A DNA stretch of 19,904 nucleotides from Myxococcales bacterium (lineage in GTDB: Bacteria; Myxococcota; Myxococcia; Myxococcales; Anaeromyxobacteraceae). Location of the stretch: assembly GCA_021779335.1 (NCBI GenBank), contig JAJYAW010000010.1:1-19904 (forward strand), read 5' to 3'. The position numbers and the translations under genes were made by a program. Shown piece by piece: positions 6,597 through 13,960 of this stretch (position 1 is the first letter of the stretch; each line of letters starts with the position of its first letter). The notes below the pieces were generated by a model. That model saw nothing but the letters and a program-made list of their open reading frames with translations. It was not told where the DNA came from and did no database searches.

Positions 6597-7205
6597 CTAG
6601 TAGGGCAGATCGACCCCGGCTCTCTTCAGGACGGCCTCGTAGTGGCCGAGGAGTTCGTCAAGGCGCTGAAGTACGATCCCGAGGTTGGACGACGCCCCAT
6701 CGACATCGCCCATTCGAAGGGAGTTTGCCGCGTCGGCAACATCGCCCCGAAGCGAGTGAAGCGAGTCCCCTTGGACCAGCACTCCCGGGAACTTTCGGTC
6801 CGGCATCTTCACGATGGCCTGGTTCACCGCTGGATCCAGCACGACCGCAGGTGGGAACGAAGTAGCGGTGCGACCGTCCTGCGTCGTCTCCAGCTTGACT
6901 ACCGATCTGGACAACAGCCGCACCCGGTCGGGAGCGTTCTCGAAGTTGCAGACTTCGACCGAAGCCCCTTCGAGCTGACGGCTGGCTATGTCGCGGATCT
7001 CAAGCCCGTGACTTTCCGGCCCGTCCGAGAAGTAGACGTCCTTCACGCCGAGGAATCGCAAGCGCACAACCACGTCCGTCTCGCGGTGGCGAAGCCCGAG
7101 CTCTGCGTAACGCTCTTCGCCCTCTCCCTCACAGTGAAAGCTCACGACCTCGTGCTTCCATGCTTGAGGAAGGATCGGATGGTCCGGGTCAGCCTTGCGG
7201 GTCAT
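6597..7205 (-). CDS. Hypothetical protein, unknown function
   Basis: A 202-residue soluble-looking protein, starting at ATG 7205 (MTRKADPDHP), the first start giving a normal composition; an in-frame ATG at 7268 would add 21 Arg/Cys-rich residues. The N-terminal half looks β-rich (VVSFHCEGEGEERYAELGLRH, VVVRLRFLGVKDVYF, SVEVCNFEN, SVVKLE). The C-terminal half is helical (SLRGDVADAANSLRMGDVDGA, LGIVLQRLDELLGHYEAVLKRAGV). The β-rich part with 'VRLRFLGVKDVYF' vaguely resembles small immunity-like domains, but I cannot assign it. It stands alone on the minus strand between plus-strand DUF932 and recombination genes, a position typical of an independently expressed cargo or defence gene. Ribosome binding site weak. 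Confidence 0.7.
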   Translation of the reverse strand: MTRKADPDHPILPQAWKHEVVSFHCEGEGEERYAELGLRHRETDVVVRLRFLGVKDVYFSDGPESHGLEIRDIASRQLEGASVEVCNFENAPDRVRLLSRSVVKLETTQDGRTATSFPPAVVLDPAVNQAIVKMPDRKFPGVLVQGDSLHSLRGDVADAANSLRMGDVDGASSNLGIVLQRLDELLGHYEAVLKRAGVDLPY

Positions 7206-7286
7206 CGGTCGTCTCGCGGGTGGTGTGTTCGCGCCGAGACTAACAGTGCACCAACGCCCGCGCCGCACACAAGAGTCAGTTCAACT

Positions 7287-7328
7287 CGACGAAGGTCCCC
7301 GCTCATGGTGAGCGCGGGGCCTTCGTCG
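7287..7328. terminator. Long hairpin upstream of the Rad52-type gene
   Basis: CGACGAAGG (7287-7295) pairs perfectly with CCTTCGTCG (7320-7328). The interior CCCCGC...GCGCGGGG and TCA/TGA pair further with a two-base bulge, giving a long, very stable stem-loop. No poly-T follows on either strand, although the plus strand continues TTCATG. It may be a plus-strand terminator or an attenuator in the leader of the recombination operon. A second hairpin, GGGCGC-GCAC-GCGCCC (7334-7349), directly abuts the ribosome binding site of the next gene. Confidence 0.5.
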
Positions 7329-7362
7329 TTCATGGGCGCGCACGCGCCCGAGGAGCAGCACC

Positions 7363-8145
7363 ATGACACCCGAGGCGAAGAAGGCGCTTTACAGGCAGCT
7401 CTCCCAGCCGTTCCCGGAGGAGGCCATCGAGCGCACCGACGGCCGCCAGACCGGCAAGGGCTACTCGACCACCGGCATCAAGGCGCAGTTCATCATCAAC
7501 CGGCTCAACGAGGCGCTCGGCATCGGCGGCTGGCGCACCCACCGCAAGGTGGTGGTGAAGGAGCTGAACACCAACTCCGGCCGCAAGGCTTACGAGGCGG
7601 TCTGCGACCTGGTGCTGGAGCTCGGCGAGTGGATCGACGGCACCTTCGTCCCCTTCGCCGAGGCGCTGGCCGACGGCGGTCACATCTCCACCTCCGAGGC
7701 CGACGCCAGGAAGGGCTCGTTCAGCAACGCGCTCAAGAAGGCGGCCGCCGCGTTCGGCGCGGGCCGGCAGGCCTACGAGGGCACCATCGACGACGACAAC
7801 GTGCCCGCCGACGAGCAGCCCGAGCCCCAGCACCAGCCGCCGGTGCGCCAGGTGCAGGGCCAGGTCGCCACCCAGCGGCCGAGCATCTCGATGGCCCCCC
7901 GGCCGCCGAGCACGCCGCGCAGCAGGCTCACCTCGAAGCAGCTCGCCGCGCTGATCGCCATCAGCAGGAAGCTGGGCACGGACCTCTCGCAGTTCCGCCA
8001 GGAGGTCCGGTCCCGCTTCGGCACACAGATCGAGTTCATCACGAAGAGCCAGGCCAGCGAGCTCATCGGCGAGATGTCGAACGGCGGGCTGCACCACCAG
8101 GGCGACGGCGAGGCCGAGATGGCGGAGCCGGGGGCAGAGGGCTGA
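7363..8145 (+). CDS. Rad52/22-type single-strand annealing protein
   Basis: A 260-residue protein. Residues about 1-145 match the Rad52/DdrA-like annealing fold: FPEEAIERTDGRQTGKGYSTTGIKAQFIINRLNEALGIGGWRTH, then KAYEAVCDLVLELGEW and GGHISTSEADARKGSFSNALKKAAAAFGAGR. Phage and element proteins of this family coat single-stranded DNA and anneal complementary strands during recombination-dependent replication. Residues about 150-190 are a Pro/Gln-rich linker. The C-terminal about 60 residues (LTSKQLAALIAISRKLGTDLSQF) form a small helical module like those appended to many such proteins. Ribosome binding site GAGGAG 8 nt upstream. The next gene, a RecB-like nuclease, starts 2 bp after this stop, so the two are translationally coupled and form a Red-like pair. 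Confidence 0.85.
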   Translation: MTPEAKKALYRQLSQPFPEEAIERTDGRQTGKGYSTTGIKAQFIINRLNEALGIGGWRTHRKVVVKELNTNSGRKAYEAVCDLVLELGEWIDGTFVPFAEALADGGHISTSEADARKGSFSNALKKAAAAFGAGRQAYEGTIDDDNVPADEQPEPQHQPPVRQVQGQVATQRPSISMAPRPPSTPRSRLTSKQLAALIAISRKLGTDLSQFRQEVRSRFGTQIEFITKSQASELIGEMSNGGLHHQGDGEAEMAEPGAEG

Positions 8146-8147
8146 CC

Positions 8148-8987
8148 GTGGCCGACCTCGACCAGCTCCGGGACGGGTTGCACATCTCCGTCTCGCAGAT
8201 CCGCACCTACTTGCGCTGCCCGCGCTCCTTCGAGCTGCGCTACGTCCTGGGGGCCCAGCCAGCTTTCAAGCCGGTGCCGTTCGCCTTCGGCACCAGCTTC
8301 CACGCCGCCCTGGCGCGGTTCTATCTGGCCGTGAAGGAGGAGGGCGCACCGCCGCCGCTCCAGCTCGTCAACGACGCCTTCCGCGACGCCTGGCAGCGGG
8401 AGCTGGAGTCCGACCTCCCGCTCCAGGCCGACGACGACGAGCCGGCCGACACCGGCGCGCTCGTGGACAAGGGCACCGAGATGCTGGCCGTCTTCCACGA
8501 CCACGCCGTGAAGAACCTCGACGGCGTGAAGGTGGAGGCGGTGGAGCAGCCGTTCTCGGTCTCCCTCACCGACCCCGACACCGGCGTCGAGATGGAGGAG
8601 AAGCTGGTGGGCGCGCTCGACCTGGTGATGAAGAAGGGCCGCAAGCGCCAGATCGTCGAGCACAAGAGCAGCGCCAGGAAGTTCAGCGACGACCAGATCA
8701 AGTACGACATCCAGCCGACCGCCTACCGGCTCGCCGGGAAGGCCATGGGGATGGGCGACGTGAAGGTCACCTACCAGATCGTCACCAAGGCTAAGTCGTC
8801 GATGCTCCAGATCGTGGACCTCGACCGCAACGAGGAGGACGAGCTGGAGTTCCAGCGAGTGGCGGTCGGCGTCATGCGTGCCGTGGACGCCGGGGCCTTC
8901 ATGCCGGTGAGGGGCTGGCAGTGCCGAGGCTGCCCGCACCAGCACGTCTGCCGCCCTCCGCGCCCGAAGCTGGCGGCGGCGGGGTGA
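8148..8987 (+). CDS. RecB/Cas4-like PD-(D/E)XK nuclease with Fe-S cluster motif
   Basis: A 279-residue protein starting at GTG 8148. The N-terminal ISVSQIRTYLRCPRSFELRYV, with C24, is the helical entry motif of the AddB/Cas4/RecB-nuclease group. The catalytic core shows GALDLV with D158 and VEHKSS with E171 and K173 (the D...ExK motif), followed by QPTAYRLAGKAMG (the QxxxY motif). C259, C262 and C268 in CX2CX5C, together with C24, form the four-cysteine [4Fe-4S] pattern of AddB and Cas4. It probably resects DNA ends to provide strands for the annealing protein encoded just upstream. The start overlaps nothing but lies 2 bp after the previous stop, so coupling sets the start choice. Polarity cannot be deduced. 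Confidence 0.85.
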   Translation: MADLDQLRDGLHISVSQIRTYLRCPRSFELRYVLGAQPAFKPVPFAFGTSFHAALARFYLAVKEEGAPPPLQLVNDAFRDAWQRELESDLPLQADDDEPADTGALVDKGTEMLAVFHDHAVKNLDGVKVEAVEQPFSVSLTDPDTGVEMEEKLVGALDLVMKKGRKRQIVEHKSSARKFSDDQIKYDIQPTAYRLAGKAMGMGDVKVTYQIVTKAKSSMLQIVDLDRNEEDELEFQRVAVGVMRAVDAGAFMPVRGWQCRGCPHQHVCRPPRPKLAAAG

Positions 8988-9335
8988 AGTTGCAGGTGGG
9001 GATGCAGGTCCGCGACTGGACCGGCTTCCCTTTAGCCCCCGGATGGGTGCCCGCCCTCATGTAACCCCCCGAACTTTCTGGACCCACGGGGTGGGGTGGG
9101 GGTCCAGTCCGAGAGGTGGTGGGGGCGTTCCGCCGCTGGCCATCCAGAAGAACTTCTGGCGGGGCCGCCGACCCCCTCGTGCGCGACCCAGCGACGCACC
9201 ACCCACAGTCCCCCCTCGCCGGCCAGGATCGAGATCCAGGTAGCCCTAGCGGTAGGCGAGGCGCGCCTGAAGTCCACTCAGAACGAACTCCACCATGGCG
9301 GTGAGCGTGCTACTGCTGGTGCGAGTGAGGACTCG
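8988..9335. other. Non-coding gap with inverted repeats before the lipoprotein gene
   Basis: This 348-bp gap has no convincing gene. It contains an 8-bp inverted repeat CTGGACCC...GGGTCCAG (9078-9107) with a G-rich loop but no T-tract. It also contains a nearly perfect 16-bp palindrome CCAGAAG-AA-CTTCTGG (9144-9159). A related GAACTTTCTGG lies at 9071-9081. The palindrome is a plausible repressor site for the downstream gene. No consensus promoter is evident. Confidence 0.45.
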
Positions 9336-10067
9336 ATGAACAACCACTTCATCAAGGCTGTGCCGCTCTTCATGGTGGCCCTGACGGCCGGGTGTCAGTC
9401 GAAGCCTGTAGAACCCCACAGGCCCCCAGCCGCAGCTCCGCCGGCACCCGCCGAGACCGTCCACGTCAACCCCCACTTCCGCATCACTCTCCCGGTTGGG
9501 TGGAGGGTGGCGGCCTCCCAGCCGGAGCCGACCGAGCGGCTCGGTGTCTACTCCGACGGCGTCATCGCGCTCAAGGCGGCTGGACCCAACGGCTACTTCC
9601 TCGAGGTCTGGTTCGAGTGCCCCGGAACGGAGGTCTCCCAGGACTCCAGGTGGCGGGCCATCGCGGACGGCGCGTACGGACGAGGCGTCGTCCACGTCGA
9701 GGAGAAGGACGAGGCTTGCACCCAGGAGGCGGCGAAGGAGTGCGTGAAGCGTTACAGGGACGATCCCAACGCTCTCGGCCCGGGTCCGGAGTACTGCCAT
9801 TGCAGCGTCGGAGATGGGCGGTTGGAGATCTGGGCGCACTTCGACGGCCAGCTAACGTTCCGCGACTCGAGCGGAATGTGCTTCCGCCTCGGCAACACGT
9901 CCAACGAGGGGGCCGACAGAGCGCCGCTGCGGGCCATCCTCAAGACCTTCGAGCTCGTGGGGGCCGTCGGCCTACCTCAGCCGACCCTGCCTCTGCCGAA
10001 GGCGATGCAGGAGGCGCTGGACGAGTCGACGAGGAAGGGCCGAGAAGGGCAGGGGCAGGGCCGGTAG
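9336..10067 (+). CDS. Cysteine-containing lipoprotein, unknown function
   Basis: A 243-residue protein with a lipoprotein signal peptide: basic lead NNHFIK, hydrophobic AVPLFMVALTAGC and lipobox LTAG-C20. Mature residues 21-45 are a Pro/Ala-rich tether. The following domain (HFRITLPVGWRVA, VIALKAAGPNGYFLEVWFECPG, RLEIWAHFDGQLTF, RAILKTFELVG) looks like the small α/β domain of PsbP/DUF1795-like secreted proteins, a weak resemblance only. Seven further cysteines (including YCHC) suggest disulfides, consistent with a location outside the cytoplasm. A GTGAGG 8 nt upstream of the ATG supports the start. It is probably cargo of the element rather than part of its replication machinery. Confidence 0.8.
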   Translation: MNNHFIKAVPLFMVALTAGCQSKPVEPHRPPAAAPPAPAETVHVNPHFRITLPVGWRVAASQPEPTERLGVYSDGVIALKAAGPNGYFLEVWFECPGTEVSQDSRWRAIADGAYGRGVVHVEEKDEACTQEAAKECVKRYRDDPNALGPGPEYCHCSVGDGRLEIWAHFDGQLTFRDSSGMCFRLGNTSNEGADRAPLRAILKTFELVGAVGLPQPTLPLPKAMQEALDESTRKGREGQGQGR

Positions 10068-10143
10068 CTGGTCCACGGGATCTTCGGCAACCTCGGCAAC
10101 ACCTGGTCCGACCGGCTTGCGGGTGGCTGGATCCTCGAAGCCC

Positions 10144-11025
10144 TCACGCCACCACGCGCAGCTTCATCCGGTACTCCCTCGCCCGCTCCACGTCGGCCTC
10201 GCCGGCCACCATGCTGGCGTTGATCTTGCGGAGCTGGTCGAGGGCGGCGAGCCGGCGCTGGAGCGAGTCCTCCAGCATCTTCCGGTAGCGCGCCAACTTC
10301 TTCAGCTCGGCCTCGTCGGGGAGGGCGATGCCGGAGATGTTGGCCCGCAGCTCGTCCTGGGCGGCGTCCTCACGCTGGCCACGGTCGAGCAGCAGCCCCA
10401 TGACCTGCCGGGCCGCCTCGAAGAGCTCGACGTAGGCAGCCTGGTCCACCTCGGTCTGGCCCTTGACGCCGGGGAGCCGGGCGACCAGGTCGTTGCAGGT
10501 CTCGATGAGGTCGGCGGGGATGCCGGCCACGGTGGCCTCGATCATGTTGATGGCGTTCACCATGGCGTCGAAGCGCCGCTTGAACTCGTTGTCCTTCTCG
10601 GTGGGGATGGGCTCGGCCATCCACGAGGTGAGCGCGGCACCGACGGCGTGGATGGCGTTGACCGTGACGCCGGCCTTCTCGGCAGTGCCGGTGAGGGCCA
10701 GCAGCTCCTCGATGCGGCCGAGGGTGACGCCCTTCTCGATCTTGGCGAGCCGGCCCAGCTTCCAGAGGTCATCGGCGACGAGAGCGACCAGTTCGGCCTC
10801 GGCGTCGTTCTGCGGGGCCATGGACGTGAAGATACTGTCCATCTTCTCCGCGTAGACCTGTGCGTCCTCGCCGGGGAGCAGGAGACCCCGGCCGGCCAGG
10901 CCGTGCCGGGTGGCGTTCAAGGCCGAGCGCAGCTTGCCCTTCTCGGTCTTCGGGCCGGTGGCCTTGGACGCGCTCGTCAGCTTCTTCACGGCGGCGGTGA
11001 AGTCCTTGATGTCGGCGATGCCCAT
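10144..11025 (-). CDS. Orphan protein with TGPKTEKGK...ALNATRHGL motif
   Basis: A 293-residue, almost entirely helical protein. Near the N terminus is TGPKTEKGKLRSALNATRHGL, a signature of an uncharacterised bacterial family that usually reads TGPRTxEGKxRSxxNAxxHGL. The rest (EAELVALVADDLWKLGRLAKIEKGVTLGRIEELL, FEAARQVMGLLLDRG, LKKLARYRKMLEDSLQRRLAALDQL) has heptad-like coiled-coil character and ends MKLRVVA. The basic N terminus suggests nucleic acid contact, but the function is unknown. It stands alone on the minus strand. GGAG lies about 12 nt before ATG 11025, a rather long spacing, so the start is likely but not certain. Confidence 0.75.
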   Translation of the reverse strand: MGIADIKDFTAAVKKLTSASKATGPKTEKGKLRSALNATRHGLAGRGLLLPGEDAQVYAEKMDSIFTSMAPQNDAEAELVALVADDLWKLGRLAKIEKGVTLGRIEELLALTGTAEKAGVTVNAIHAVGAALTSWMAEPIPTEKDNEFKRRFDAMVNAINMIEATVAGIPADLIETCNDLVARLPGVKGQTEVDQAAYVELFEAARQVMGLLLDRGQREDAAQDELRANISGIALPDEAELKKLARYRKMLEDSLQRRLAALDQLRKINASMVAGEADVERAREYRMKLRVVA

Positions 11026-11508
11026 CCAGCCAGGATCTCCACCTGCTGAACGTGTGGGAAGGGAGATTGTGGGTCGCGCCAGGGGGAGGAATCGCGTGCG
11101 CCACAACGCTTTGACATGGCGTGCAGCAGTGGCTAATGATCGCCGCGTAGCACGGTGATCCTGCTCGACGTTGAGCAGTGCCCAGCGTCCCCGGTTCGTG
11201 CCGACGGATGCGAAGACGGCGGGTGCCAGCATCGCGTGGATTGTCCACCCCACGGATCGGCTCCTACACCGCCCCCAAACGACAACTCGCCGCTGATGCG
11301 GGTGGGCGCAGCCCACCTCGCAACAGAAGGGCCCGAGCGTCCGCCAAGACGCCCAGGCCCTACGTCTGCCACCGATCTCCACGGTGCAGACGCGGCATGG
11401 CGATGAAGGGCATCACCATGCAACTTCCCATTCTGACAGCAGTTTCATGCCCAGAGAAGACCTTCTCGGGCTCCTCGAACCCCATCGTTCTCAGCACGGA
11501 GGTGTCCC
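11026..11508. other. Long gap and leader upstream of the primase gene
   Basis: This 483-bp stretch contains the primase promoter, described separately, and a roughly 360-nt putative leader. Two hairpins are visible in it: GGTGGGC-GCA-GCCCACC (11301-11317) and GCATGG-C-GATG-AAGGG-CATC-A-CCATGC (11395-11421). A 40-codon frame (11397-11519) runs into the primase start but has no ribosome binding site, so I do not call it a gene. No RNA gene family recognised. Confidence 0.4.
11111..11140 (+). promoter_or_regulatory. Candidate promoter of the primase gene
   Basis: A perfect TTGACA (11111-11116) is followed, after 18 bp, by AATGAT (11135-11140), a 4/6 match to the -10 consensus. It lies in one of the least GC-rich spots of the element. 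It would also be placed to overlap the upstream control region of the divergent minus-strand gene starting at 11025. It implies a leader of about 360 nt before the primase. Confidence 0.45.
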
Positions 11509-13824
11509 GTGCGCGCTGAGGACTTCGTCGGCTACCTGGAGGGTGTCACCGTCGGCGGCAACGGCTGGAACGCCAGATGCCCGGCGCACGGAGACAGCAA
11601 CGCCTCGCTCAGCGTGAGCGTCGGCGACGACCAGCGGGTGCTCGTGAACTGCCACGCCGGCTGCACGCCGGAGGAGGTGGTCCACGCGCTCGGGTTCGAG
11701 CTCCGGCACCTCTTCGCTGGCGTCGAGCCAGAGCCGACCGTCGAGGAACTGGCGGCGCACAAGGCGCTCGACGCGCAGCAGCTCCGCAGCTACGGCCTCA
11801 CCGACCTCGACAACAGCGACGGCGTCGGCATCTCCTACAAGGAGACCGACGGTCGAGAGGTCCACGTCAAGCGGCGCACCGCCCTCGTGGCCAAGGACGG
11901 GAGCAGGTGGCCGGTGGGCCAGCCGCTCCTCGCCTACGGCCTGTGGTTCCTCGCCTGGTTCGCCCAGCTCCGCTGGCTGATCCTGGTCGAGGGAGAGAGC
12001 GACTGCTGGACCGGCTGGGCCCACAGCTTCCCGACGCTCGGCATCCCCGGTGCCACCTGCGTGCGGGCTACGCTCCGCGCCGACATCCTCCAGGCTGTCG
12101 AATGCATCATCGTCATCCAGGAGCCGGACAATGGCGGCCGGGTGTTCGTCGAGGGCGTCCGACGAGTCCTCTCCGAGGCCGAGTGGTCCGGTACGGCCCA
12201 GGTCGTGCAGCTCCCCGGTGCGAAGGATCTCAACGAGTTCTACCAGCAGCACCGCGCCACCTTCGTGCAGGATCTCAACGCCGTGCTCGCCCAGGCGCAG
12301 CCGCTCGAAGCCGAGCCAACGGTGGCTTCGGCCGACGGGGAGTGGCCCGAACCGGGCCAGCTCTCGGGGAGCGGCGAGACGGTGCCGCCATTCGACCCCG
12401 TGGCGCTGCTGCCCGAGTCGCTACGGGTGGCGGTGACCGACATCTCCGATCTGACTGGGGCCCCGGTGGAGTACCCGGCCGTGGGGATGTTGACAGGCCT
12501 GGCGGCCGTGGTGGGGCGGCGCATCGCCATCAGGCCGAGGCAGCTCACCGACTGGCAGGTCATCCCGAACCTCTGGGCTCTGGTAGTGGGGCCCCCGGGC
12601 GTGCTGAAGACGCCCGCCATGCGGGCCGCCCTCGATCCCGTCTACAAGCTCGACGAGGCCGTCCGGGCGTCCCAGGCGTCCACGGCGGCCGACCGGGACT
12701 TCGAGCAGCTCGTCGCCAAGGAGAGGAGGGAAGAGATCTCGCGCCGGATCCGCGAGGCGCTGAAGAACGGCAATGACCCGAGCCTGCTGAGGGCGCAGAT
12801 GGCCGCCATCGGCGGGGCCACCATGCCGCTGAAGCAGCTCATCGTCAGCGACATCACGGCCGAGAAGCTGGTGGAGATCCTGGCCGCGAACCCCAACGGC
12901 ATCCTCCTCTACCGGGATGAGCTCACGGGTCTGCTGGCGCTCCTGCTCCGGGAAGGGCGGGAGGGCGAGCGGCAGTTCTACCTGGAGGCGTGGTCCGGGG
13001 ATCAGAGCTTCACGATGGGGCGCATCGGCCGGGGCATCAGCCACGTCCCGGCGGCCTGCGTGTCCGTCGCCGGCACCATCCAGCCTGGTCCACTGGCCCG
13101 GCACATCCGAGCTGCCATCGGCGGAGGCGACAACGCCGACGGCCTGATCCAGCGATTCCAGCTCCTCGTGCAGCCCGACCACCAGGTCCGCCACGCCATC
13201 GACCGGGCCCCCAACGCTGCCGCCCGGGGTCTCGCCGCTGAGGTGCATCGCCGCCTGTACGAGCACCCGCCGGCGGCCTTCCTGGCCCAGCCGAGCGATG
13301 GGCAGCCCCCGTACCTGCGCTTCGCGGTCGATGCCCAGCCCGTGTTCGACGAGTGGTACGCCGGCCTGGAGGCCAAGCTGGCGAGCACCTCCGCGCCGGC
13401 GCACCTCGTCGCCCACCTCTCCAAGTACCGGAAGCTGATGCCGGCTGTGGCGTTGCTGCTCCACCTCGCCGACGTGGCCGCCGGAGTGGTCCCTCCGGGG
13501 CCGGTCAGCAGGGCGGCGGCCGAGATGGCAGTCCGCTGGTGCATCCTCCTGGAGCAGCACGCGCAGCGCATCTACGGCGCGGCCGTCACCTCCACGAGGC
13601 CGGCACACCGGCTCGCCCAGAAGATCACCTCCGGGGAGCTCGGCACCTCCTTCACCGCCAGGGAGGTGTACCGCAGGCACTGGTCGGGTCTGGACAGCAT
13701 GGAGGTGGTCGAGGAGGCCCTCGTCGAGCTGGAGGGCGCGAACTGGGTGAGGCGCGTCCAAGAGGGGCAGGGCGGTCAGCGCACCATCAGGAACCTCATC
13801 AACCCGAAGGTGATGGCCCAGTAG
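11509..13824 (+). CDS. Primase/helicase-type replication protein (Zn finger, Toprim, DUF3987)
   Basis: A 771-residue multidomain protein. Residues about 20-60 form a primase zinc finger (CPAH...C-HAGC). Residues 157-163 are LILVEGE, the Toprim glutamate motif, followed by IIVIQEPDNGG, in which the usual DxD is EPD. Residues about 310-640 are a DUF3987 ATPase: Walker A G361-T368 (GPPGVLKT), Walker B around ILLYRDE (D470-E471), and SWAGTI-type sensor segments. The C-terminal about 80 residues look like a winged helix (FTAREVYRRHWSGLDSMEVVEEALVELEGANWVRR). Such proteins initiate replication of phages, satellites and integrative elements. GTG 11509 has a good GGAGGTG ribosome binding site 4 nt upstream. 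A nested inverted repeat follows the stop and may be its origin. Confidence 0.88.
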   Translation: MRAEDFVGYLEGVTVGGNGWNARCPAHGDSNASLSVSVGDDQRVLVNCHAGCTPEEVVHALGFELRHLFAGVEPEPTVEELAAHKALDAQQLRSYGLTDLDNSDGVGISYKETDGREVHVKRRTALVAKDGSRWPVGQPLLAYGLWFLAWFAQLRWLILVEGESDCWTGWAHSFPTLGIPGATCVRATLRADILQAVECIIVIQEPDNGGRVFVEGVRRVLSEAEWSGTAQVVQLPGAKDLNEFYQQHRATFVQDLNAVLAQAQPLEAEPTVASADGEWPEPGQLSGSGETVPPFDPVALLPESLRVAVTDISDLTGAPVEYPAVGMLTGLAAVVGRRIAIRPRQLTDWQVIPNLWALVVGPPGVLKTPAMRAALDPVYKLDEAVRASQASTAADRDFEQLVAKERREEISRRIREALKNGNDPSLLRAQMAAIGGATMPLKQLIVSDITAEKLVEILAANPNGILLYRDELTGLLALLLREGREGERQFYLEAWSGDQSFTMGRIGRGISHVPAACVSVAGTIQPGPLARHIRAAIGGGDNADGLIQRFQLLVQPDHQVRHAIDRAPNAAARGLAAEVHRRLYEHPPAAFLAQPSDGQPPYLRFAVDAQPVFDEWYAGLEAKLASTSAPAHLVAHLSKYRKLMPAVALLLHLADVAAGVVPPGPVSRAAAEMAVRWCILLEQHAQRIYGAAVTSTRPAHRLAQKITSGELGTSFTAREVYRRHWSGLDSMEVVEEALVELEGANWVRRVQEGQGGQRTIRNLINPKVMAQ

Positions 13825-13831
13825 GGAACCG

Positions 13832-13944
13832 CTGTCACTGCTGGCACCTGTCACCTGGGGGAGTGGTTCGTGGGTGAGTCAGAGATGAATGGGCTAATTC
13901 ACCCACGATCCACCTCACGGAGTGACAGGTGCCAGAGGTGCCAG
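13832..13944. repeat. Nested inverted and direct repeats: candidate replication origin
   Basis: Outer arms CTGGCACCTGTCAC (13841-13854) and GTGACAGGTGCCAG (13922-13935) are perfect 14-bp complements. Inside them, TCGTGGGTGA (13868-13877) and TCACCCACGA (13899-13908) are perfect 10-bp complements, extended by GTGG/CCAC past one mismatch. AGGTGCCAG is repeated in tandem at 13927-13935 and 13936-13944, and CTGTCAC is repeated at 13832-13838 and 13848-13854. The innermost loop is relatively AT-rich (GAGATGAATGGGCTAATT). The position directly after the replication gene fits an origin; a bidirectional terminator is the alternative. Confidence 0.55.
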
Positions 13945-13960
13945 CGCATCGGAGGTACCT

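Noticed and set aside
6594..8147. Upstream extension of the nuclease frame to 797 residues
   Set aside because: The extra part is antisense to the 202-residue gene and out of frame with the Rad52-type gene. GTG 8148, coupled to the previous stop, gives a nuclease of normal length beginning at its conserved motif.
11155..11519. Small plus-strand frames (83 and 40 codons) before the primase
   Set aside because: No ribosome binding site and no recognisable domain. The 40-codon frame overlaps the primase start but looks like a chance opening.
12421..13854. 477-codon minus-strand open frame under the primase gene
   Set aside because: Antisense shadow of the DUF3987 domain; composition is typical of a GC-rich opposite strand and it has no motif.
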